Below, piece by piece: positions 55,467-64,000 of a stretch of DNA of 64,000 bases (position 1 is the stretch's first letter; every line of letters begins with the position of its first letter). Source of the stretch: Ctenosaura bakeri (Eukaryota > Chordata > Lepidosauria > Squamata > Iguanidae). Made by a program: the position numbers and the translations under genes. The DNA lies in the NCBI GenBank assembly GCA_948474755.1, contig CAOLHI010000394.1, forward strand, positions 310,001 through 374,000, written 5' to 3'. The notes beneath the pieces were generated by a model that had not been told where the DNA came from, made no database searches, and was given only the letters and a program-made list of their open reading frames with translations.

Positions 55467-57059
55467 TATAATATGAATTAAGTCTTTAAATTTATTTTGT
55501 TCTGTTAAGATAGCTCATGTGAGTAGAAGTTTACCCTTTAATTCAATTTCCCTGCTTGAAAAATGAAGGATTATTCAGAACACTGAATCATTTGTTTCAT
55601 ATACTTTGAGCAAAGAAAGAGAAGATAAGGCAGCAGCCTGTAAGATTTGGGTATTGGTAATCAAGGAATTATGTGTCCCATGCAACTTAAGTATTGAGAA
55701 CTGCTCTAAGAATTTAGTAATGTGGGGAGGGGGAAAAAGAGTGAGAAAAATTGACAGAGAGAATTCTTAAGCATTATGAAGACTTAAGACTTGTTCTTAA
55801 AAAGATAGTCAGATTCTGTAAAAATGACCAGATTCTGTATTACCAGTCATACCTTGTGATTCACAGAGTGACTGTGACTGTATCACAGTTTTAGTTCTGT
55901 TCTGTTTTTCTTCATTTAAGAGCTCTTTATTTGTAGTCTGTCTTAATCCTTCATTTTGAGTTTTTTAGTCCTCATTTTAGCTGGGGGAAGGCAATGGCAG
56001 TTGGGGGAAGGGGTAGAAATCTGTGTGCATATGGCATCTGAAAATCCAGATCAACTTATCTAACTGCTCAAAGGTGGGGGCTGGGGGAAAGTATAGATGG
56101 TTTTGGATCTGTGCTTTGCACTGGTGGCTCAGTTAGGAAAATACAGCATAGATGCTGATCATTTTAAATTTCTGCAGCAGTGAGCCAGTCTCTCTGACAG
56201 CTACAGTTTGTGAAGAGTGGGAGGAACAAGTGGAAATGCTCAGAGACTGCAAGCAGTAGCATGGTAGTGGGAAAGCCATGATTATGTTACTTCAGTAGCA
56301 GATGCTTCAGTTTTTCACAGGCTTTTAAGAACAACAAAGCATCAGATTTACCTGCATGCATGCATCATAGTATCTATTTACAAACATTGCATCTGCAGCT
56401 TGGTAGGAAATCCTCTGTTCTGGTCATAGGTTCAATCCCTGCCATATCCAGTTAAAAAACAGCAGGTAGAATATCAAGTCAACTGGAAAAGGCCTGTGCC
56501 CAAAATCTTTGATTGCTGCTATGAGTTAAAAAAAAAATCAGACTAATAGTCTGATCCATATGGGGAAGCCTTGTAGCCTAATAATCAGTTGTGAAATGAA
56601 TTAGCTGTCCTATTTATATGAGTATCCATCAAAATACAACAATCCTAATTAGATCTGTCAGGCTACGTATTTAAAGTTTTCTAACAGTGCACATATCATA
56701 TGTTTCACAATGTCCCAGTTCAGTAGAATTTTGGTCATATTTATATTAATGTAAACGTATGCTATGCAGTTTTGTGGCTGTAGATGCTGCCTTTTTTTTA
56801 AAAAAAAACCTATTGCTTTAAAAAGGAAGTTGCCAACACTCAGTTTTATGATCTAATCAGAACAGAAGGGTTACTATTTTTACCTATCAGTTGGTGGGTA
56901 TGTCAGGTATGTGTGAAATAATAATGCAGATAGTTTTCAAATGTAAAGCTTTGTTCTATTGTTGTTTATAGATGAACACAATGGAATATCAGTGGCTAGT
57001 AACAACTTGATATGGGTCATCTCAGTCTCTTATATTGCTCTTTGCTGTAGAGTTGGGGT

Positions 57060-57185
57060 GGGAATTGAGTGCTTTCCCATATATTGTTGGATTAGCACTT
57101 CCAGTAGCCCAAGCTAGCTTAGTCAGTGGAGAGCAATGCTGGGAGTTGCAATCCAATAACATCTGGGAGTCTCAACAGATGTTTC
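57060..57185. mobile_element. Foldback MITE (actcc-type)
   Basis: cccatatattgttggattagcacttcc on the left pairs with gggagttgcaatccaataacatctggg on the right. It is diverged but recognisable. Confidence 0.65.
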
Positions 57186-60100
57186 AGCTGTGAAAGGGTG
57201 CTGTTGGGTAGGTACATCCATCATATGGGTTGGTCATATGGGTTTGGAACTGAGCCACTCAGATGTGCTAATGAAAGATTTCCTTATTGAAATATCCAAG
57301 GGCTTTGCAGCAAAATAATAAAAAAGACAATGAAGTAAATCCAATTATTAATCCCTATTAGAGTAGCCCCACTGAATCAACAGGATTTATGTGAGTTTAT
57401 TTTCCAAGTTCTCATCAATTCATTTAGTCTGCTCTAGTTGAAATTAACAACTGGATTTAATCCAGTAACATAAATTTCTTTGAAGCAAAAGAAATTCTGT
57501 GGTTAGTTTACAATTGCCTTATTATCTAGAGAATAGTTTGATGTTTTGTAAAATATATTCCTTGATGCCAGATTGTGTTTTGTGCTTATCAATTTCATTA
57601 GTGTAGAATTCTCCCAAGGTTTTCTCCTTTCTGTCATAAAGCCATTGTCAAGACATTCCAATCAACACTGATCTTAACAGAAAGAAAAAAAAATTAGGAC
57701 TGCTTTAGGGAAGACTAGATTCTGCTTTGCTGCACTAAGGGAAAGCCAGAAAAAAAAAATGCAGTGGAATGATATTTTGATGTTAAAGTGTTATCCATTG
57801 CAGTCTTGTTCTGTGTACTTGACTGTACAGTTTTATAAATCCCTAGGACGTTAATGGGCAGGACTTGGCATTCACCATTTAAAACATGCACTTAACATTT
57901 AATGATCCCTAATGCATCTTAGAAATAGCACAAACACACAAACTGTACAAAATCAGCAGGACACATTAATTTGTTAGGGGGCTTTCGTATACAGTGGTGA
58001 AAAGGTCCAGTTCTTCCCTTAGATTGACCTCTGGCATTATTTTGATGTATGCTGCTTTGCAAAACGTGTTCTGCAAGCTTTCCTTGTAATTATTGTAAAG
58101 GTTTTCTCACTTCCCTTTCCTCTGCCATTACTGCAGTTTCTTTGGTCCCTGTATCTTTGCCAAGCTAGTAAATGTACTGAAAGTATAAACAGATTCTAGC
58201 AATAGATTACAAATTGCTCATAGCAGGGGATGGCAAGCTTCAAGTATGTGGGATATAATTTTAAATTACTTTGTATCCCAAAATCTTATTACTAAATACA
58301 GGGGTAGGGGATAGAAAACGAGAGGTTAGCTGTTGTTACCTACTGAACCTCAGGAGCCATAAAGCAGAATGGCTGGCATACTCAGTGACTGACCTGTAGC
58401 TTACTTACTACAAATCAGTGATTTTAGCAGTTTAAGTGAGACATTCAAATTGTTGTTATTAAACAAATGGGAGCTAAGAGATCCTTTCTGGTCAACTGCA
58501 AATCATCCAGAGATACTAGTTGATCCTGATAGTATAAATATATGTGATTCACATCTAATGCTGAGTTCTACAGTCCAATCTACAACCTAATTGTACTGGG
58601 AAACTAAGATGTTAAAATTCCAGTGGGATGAGCTTTAGTTCACAAACATTTATTTAACTGGGTTGCATAACTGGCTCTCAGTTATTTTGAAGTCCTGATC
58701 TGTATACATATCAGTAGTAAGCATGCTTAGTGCCAAATGTCTGCCTAAGTGCCTCCTGATATTAAAAGAAGGCACCCATCTTGCCTTGAAATAGATCTCA
58801 CTGAAATCAGTAGGAGCCAACTGTATACTTCCAGCAAAAGGAAATATGTGTACAGAAGCAGGAGACAGCTGCTTGGGAAAATTCTGAAGTGATTGAAGCC
58901 TGGAGGGAATGCATAGCTTGGTTCCCAGCTCAAGGATCTGTGACTGCTGTAGCAACTGTGGCACCAGTTTATATTGATGCTGCATTAATAGAGTTCCTAT
59001 TTCCAGTGCTCAGAAAAAATTGCTTTTGTGGACTGTAGTCCCAGAATTCTTTAAGCACCATGGTTAGTAGCAGTGCTGTCTGGGGGAAATCCAAAGACAT
59101 ATCTCTGCCCCCCCTCCCCTCTTGGGGGAAGTTCAGCACAAGTGCAGACGCCATAATTTACAGTCCCCTGCTAAGTAGGGGAAATGAATGGCTTGTTCAT
59201 AGGTCTGTAATCAACAACCTGGAGCAGTCTCACAGGTTTCTTTAGGTTGCAATTTATACAAGCTTTCACAGGAGTAAATGTGACTGACCTCTCCTTAAAA
59301 ATGCATAGGATGTAAGGCTGTGGTTCTGCTGCATTGCTCCCTGAGTGTAAATCCTATCGAGCACAATGAGACTTTTGTCTAAACTAATTAGAGGCTGTTG
59401 CAGAGTATGTGGTTTGTAGAATGTGGCCAAATCCCTTTATTAGAGCCTTGCATTTGATATCCCATCTGTGAATTAGTCAGTCCTGGACCTAAATAAAAGT
59501 GTTTCCCTACCTGTTTAAAGTTTCAGGGTTAAAAACCATTTTGTAAGAAAATATCTATGCTTTACTTCATTTATTACAAACGTGCAGCATGGGAAGATGA
59601 CCATCCAAAGAGTGCACTACAGAAAAGGAAGTGGATGTTTGAAAATTAATGATTTAAAGGAAAAATTTATTACCTGTTTGTAGCCTAGTTGGTTAATAAG
59701 CCGTGGATTTCACAGTAAACATTAGCAAATTACTTTCTTGCTGAGCCTGCTTCTGGAAACAAAGAATCAATCGCTTGTGAATTTGTATTATGACAGCAAA
59801 ATAAACTGCTTTGGACTTCAGATATAGTATGTTGGATTTGGCCTTACTTATGCCTAGAGTAAATTGTTGTAGCTCAGTTAAGCTTCATTGATTTCAGTGG
59901 GTCTGTTCTAACTCTAGATCCATCCCACAGTTGATGGCATTTTATAAAGTACTGGCTAAAGGTTTAAAGTAAATACAAAAATAATCTTTCATTTCAGTTT
60001 GCCTTTTACAACTTTGCAAGGTGGGGAAGTCAGGACTTTAAAGGCAGAGAAAATATTTAAAGCTAGGATTCTACAGCTTCATAAGTGCCCTTTCAGAGAG

Positions 60101-60648
60101 GATGTGCAATAAAATATTAATTACTCTGCACTAATAGATGTGCCTATAATATATAGTACATTGAAGACGGTACCATAATTCATCATTTTAACAGCAAAAT
60201 GATGAGCTGAAATACTTTGTTGCTTAATTAAAAGCCATTGCAATATATAAAAATTGCTGCCATTACTTTCTACAGGATGGATGTGAAAATATATACAGTA
60301 AATTGCAGTTATTGGACATCACAGTTGCGTTGTACAACTACTCTTTGTAGTTGTGTTTTTCACAAACTGTAGTCTTATATGTGTTTGTCACACTGCATTG
60401 CTCACCCAGAGGTTGGGAAAATTATTTCAGGCTATGCTTCTCACAGGTCTTGCTGGCTGGGGGAATCTGGGAACAGTAGCCCAAGAAAGTAAATTTTCCA
60501 GATGCTTTTCTCATCCTGCTTAGGTGAATGTTTTTCAAACTACAAGTGAGTTGGCAGCCATATGTTGTCAAACCTAACTCTGTATCCCAGGCTAGAAATA
60601 TATTTTGTTCTTTAACGTAATGTTATTACAACTTGTGTATTTCTCTGG

Positions 60649-61075
60649 ACCTTTTCGCACACAGGTTTTTTTGCGCAAGGGTCTCTTGAGCGTTGCGTTA
60701 ATGGGAGCGTCGGTCGTATGACGCACTCCCATTCACACAACGATCAGGAACCTAAAGCGGGACGCGCGTGCATTTTCTTATTTTTGGCTCTAAGCTGAAA
60801 ATACTGCATGGTTGCACAATGCTCGTGGGGCCCTCTCGCACTTACCTGCGTGCGGTCCGCCGAACGAGCCGGCCTGGTCGCGCTTCCTCCCCCAGCGCAG
60901 CCTACAGCTCCCAGACTGCGCTGAGGAAGGAAGGGGTGGGGCACTAGCATGACGGTCGCGCTACCAGGAAGCGACCTGTGGGACGAAGGAGCGGGGAAGC
61001 AGCAGCGTTCCAGATGAGGCTTTTCGCGCGAGACGCCCTCCCCAGTCGCGCAAATGGGTAAGGTGTGAAAAGCCT
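60649..61075. mobile_element. GC-rich non-autonomous DNA element (family 3)
   Basis: The ends ccttttcgcacac and gtgtgaaaagcc are inverted. About 425 bases between them are rich in CpG (gcgcgtgc, cgaacgagccgg, ggtcgcgctacc) within an AT-rich intron. The layout is like families 1 and 2, but the sequence differs. The minus-strand 68-codon frame inside is a composition artefact. Confidence 0.65.
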
Positions 61076-61659
61076 CTCTGTGTCAGCAGATTTCACTTAT
61101 GTTTTGTTAGGGCTGGTAGATATATGCTATAGTGGACTTACCTATGTGAATCACTTTAAAAATAAACCAGAGTTTTGTATTACTATAAATGAAGGGAGTT
61201 GGTTCAGTCAGGTTGGTTAAGCATTGCCATAACTATGACTAGTTACTATGCGATGATGTTAAGACCAGTATATTGTCAGCAAAGCAATGTTCCTGAGTAT
61301 TTTCAACAGTATATGGTTGGCAGGCCATACAGGAATGAAAATGCACAATTTGTTCTGAAAAGCCTGTGTAAGGCTATAGGGACCATTTAAATTTACTGAC
61401 TTAACTAGAACTTTCATGGACTAATTTATTTAAGAGTTATGGCACTAGGGAAATTACTCTTCGTGAATGAATATATCTGCTCCATGTTCCTAAATATTTC
61501 TCAAAGCTTTCCTTCTACTACTCTGCTAATGTGTTGCCATGTATCTTTATTGACATATATTCAATATACATTAATGCCAGAAAAATGAACTGTTAGCCCT
61601 TAAAAGCACCTCCTCTGGCCCTAAAGTAGGCAGCTGGACGCCTTGATAAGGCAAAAATA

Positions 61660-62030
61660 GTTTTTTTTATTATAATTTCATTAAAGTTTCAACAAATAAA
61701 ACAAACAATTATTTCTGCAATGTTTACATGCAATATTATTTCTTCTTCCTTTCCTTTCTGGATTACAATTATTAATATTTCCTCTATTTATTATACCACG
61801 TATCGCAATAAAATGTTAGTAATCAATAATTCGTTAGTTCCTGCTATATTTCTCTACTTTACTTGTTACATGATATTTCAATGATTATTACTCTGTATAG
61901 TAATTGATATCATGAATTATGTATTGCCTTCTGTCTACATCCAACCCAAATCTGTAACAATCTTCCACTCTTTATTAATATCTTCATCTGATTTCCCTTT
62001 TAGTCTTTTGTAGATAAGGCAAAAATAATT
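61660..62030 (-). repeat. Possible inverted LINE 3' end
   Basis: It begins with a T run (agttttttttattataatttc) like an inverted poly(A) tail and continues AT-rich. No protein remnant is seen, so the assignment is weak. Confidence 0.3.
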
Positions 62031-62064
62031 TTTGAGTGATGTGTAGAAATACATGCTATTTGTA

Positions 62065-62160
62065 AGTTGTTCGCGCCTCGATCCATGTGGAGAGGCAGGA
62101 TACAAACAAATAAATAAATAAATAAATATTTATTTATTTATTTATTTATTTATTTATTAT
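62065..62160. repeat. Retroelement tail with head-to-head (AAAT)n/(TTTA)n
   Basis: A tail (gcctcgatccatgtggagaggcaggatacaaac) typical of squamate retroelement 3' ends runs into (aaat)n, then at once into (ttta)n. The AT tetranucleotide block is an inverted microsatellite palindrome (62104-62158). Confidence 0.75.
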
Positions 62161-63877
62161 AAAACAACTCTGCAATCACCTTCTAAAAGTATTAACACTT
62201 GGTGGCAGTTAAGCCTCGCCCTGAATAAGCTTTCTGATAAAGCCAGGGCATATCAACTGGGTAAGGTCACCCTTCAGTAAGGACACTTCTTTTCAGCATT
62301 TTTTGGGGGTGGTGGTGGTGGATTTTTTCTTATGCCATAAAAAATATGGGTGTTTACTTGTAGGCTTCTGTGAACATAAACAGATGCTTTATTGGGGCAT
62401 GGAAAAAATGGCCTTATCCTTAAAAGGCAAGATTTGTCCCAGATTTTCTCTTTCCTTTGTTCACGTCCATTTTGAATTAGACAGTTGTTGTTGTATTGAA
62501 CTCTGTAATTATAATTTGATTCCAAGGTACTCATGGAATTATAGTTACATACCAATATCTGTTACATTAACAAAACAGTGAAAACTTCAGTATTTACAAT
62601 AAAGAGTGCAAATTTCAGTGTACTTTCATGGAAGTAAGTCCCACTGAAATCAAAAGGACAAGTTAGAAATAAGCATAATTGAGAAACGCCTCTTTATGAA
62701 CACAACAGAAAACTGGATAATTTGGGGCTAAATCCAGTATTAGTCTCAGTTCCAAAAGATCCACTGATGGAACTTATGCAAGGAGAAATTAAGACATCTT
62801 ATTCATGTCAGTGGATCTACTTTAAGCAGAACTAACACTGGATTTAGTCCATTCTCTTCTTGCTTTCTCTCTCCCATATACTTCACTATGTTTTGTAGTG
62901 ACAGCATAGATGCAGTTTGTGGTGGTTGTGATGCCAATATAGGAAACTGATGTATACAAAGTAACCTTAAATCACCTATGTCTTATGAGGACCCAGGATA
63001 TTTAGGAATAATGATGTTTCTCTAAATAGCAGTGTGTTTTCTTCAGGATATCCTGACAAGTTCATTTAGGGTAATCACAAACGACAGACATAGGTTATAT
63101 GTAAATAAAGGCAATTTCAGAAAAGGGATGTGTTTTTTTTCCCCTTGAAAATTTATCTCCTTATGTCAAGCCTTCTGGCACTATCAGACTGACTCCTCTC
63201 CAACTGACTCCTCTCAGGGCAACTAACTGTCTTTATCAGAAGCAACTGCTAAAATGTTTTTTTTTTTTTTTTTTTACGGTGAATGATAAGACAATCTGAC
63301 CCATACAGAACTAGGCCAGCTAGATAATCATTCAGAGTGTAAGGTTCTTTATGCGTAGTTGTTTGGAACCAAGAACTGGAATCCAAATATAGAAAGCATG
63401 GCTGTAGTAGATAATATACCCCTACCTGAAAAAAGAAAAACTAAAATTGGACATTCTGCCTTGTATGTAGGCTGTTGGATAGTGATTAGAACTCACCCTG
63501 TTTGAACTCAACAATAGCTGGTGGGTTAGTCAGGGACAACACAGCCTAATCCTTTAAAATCCTTATTAGTTTGTCTCTTGTCAGCAGTACTACAGTGCAT
63601 TACGGCATGGGATGTTTGGGAGCAAATTATTTTTCTATCCTCTTACAGTAGTTTCTAGCCATACATACATATACATATTTGCATATATACATATCCACTT
63701 ACATAAAATGCACTGTACATAGAACTATAGGAAGCTACCTTGTATTGAATCAGACAATGCCTATTTAGCTCAGTATGAGTGTATCAGAAAAGAGCAACCC
63801 AGCAAAATCTGGTAGTTAATATTTGTGATATCTATTTATGGTGGAACAGCTTTATTATTATTTTTTCAATAAATTGC

Positions 63878-64000
63878 TGTTGGTGTGTGCCTTAAAGTTG
63901 TTTCTGACTTATAGCAACCCTAAGGTGAACTTATCATAAGGTTATCTTGGCAAGATTTGTTCTTGGTGGGGTTTGACTTTGTCTTCGTCTGAACCTAAGA
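63878..64000 (-). repeat. tRNA-derived SINE (family B), cut by the window end
   Basis: The inverted tail tgtgtgccttaaagttgtttctgacttatagcaaccc and ggcaagatttgttc are present. The head lies outside the window. Confidence 0.82.

Larger units (their letters stand above)
53192..64000 (+). other. CA2: CA2 intron 2 (5' part)
   Basis: No third exon (the QFHxHWGS-coding segment) is visible in the remaining 10.8 kb, so intron 2 exceeds that length. It contains two foldback MITEs, one 5S-SINE, a GC-rich DNA element, an AT-rich block at 61660-62030 that may be an inverted LINE tail, microsatellites, and a SINE cut by the window end. Stretches 53.6-55.2, 55.5-57.0, 57.2-60.6 and 62.2-63.8 kb show nothing I can name apart from a 27-base T run near 63258. 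Confidence 0.8.

Noticed and set aside
53192..64000. CA2 exon 3 inside the window
   Set aside because: I looked for a segment coding the QFHxHWGS strand with an acceptor in the right phase and found none, so it is expected further right.
1..64000. CRISPR arrays, bacterial operons or phage modules
   Set aside because: The window is clearly vertebrate, with introns, SINEs and a CpG-island promoter, and has no regularly spaced direct repeats.

Overview
The window is vertebrate nuclear DNA, most likely from a squamate reptile (lizard or snake). Long introns with GT-AG borders, a CpG-island promoter and a dense mix of 5S-rRNA-derived SINEs, tRNA-derived SINEs, CR1 and L1 fragments and short foldback DNA transposons point there. 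The species cannot be told from the sequence.

Two carbonic anhydrase genes lie head to tail on the plus strand. Positions 2228-28399 hold exons 2-7 of a CA3-like gene; exon 1 lies upstream of the window. Positions 51179-53191 hold coding exons 1 and 2 of CA2, which continues beyond the right end. The order CA3 then CA2 on one strand matches the mammalian cluster. The CA3-like gene has an open frame, normal exon sizes and good splice sites, but the first zinc-ligand histidine (His94, CA2 numbering) is Leu, residue 64 is Arg and residue 198 is Leu rather than the Phe of mammalian CA3. It looks like a conserved but probably acatalytic or strongly altered carbonic anhydrase. This is the most interesting point in the window.

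The 22.8 kb between the genes has no convincing coding sequence. It holds the CA3 3' flank (with a hAT-type element carrying a poly(A) signal), a CR1 3' end, a candidate solo LTR, a 21-bp minisatellite, and many SINEs and non-autonomous DNA transposons. A CpG island (about 50.1-51.56 kb) with a TATA box and a GATA motif marks the CA2 promoter. CA2 intron 1 contains a long near-perfect foldback element, and the visible 10.8 kb of intron 2 is AT-rich with one GC-rich transposon-like insert.

The remaining structure is mobile-element biology. One palindromic family flanked by TA occurs about eight times, a second TA-flanked family occurs twice in opposite orientation, and members of both families sit at the same TA inside the tRNA head of two different SINE copies. 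An unexplained 38-bp-arm perfect palindrome (7132-7209) and a GC-rich segment between 16-bp direct repeats (15380-15517) stand out. Almost all short open frames in the window are chance frames or transposon debris.
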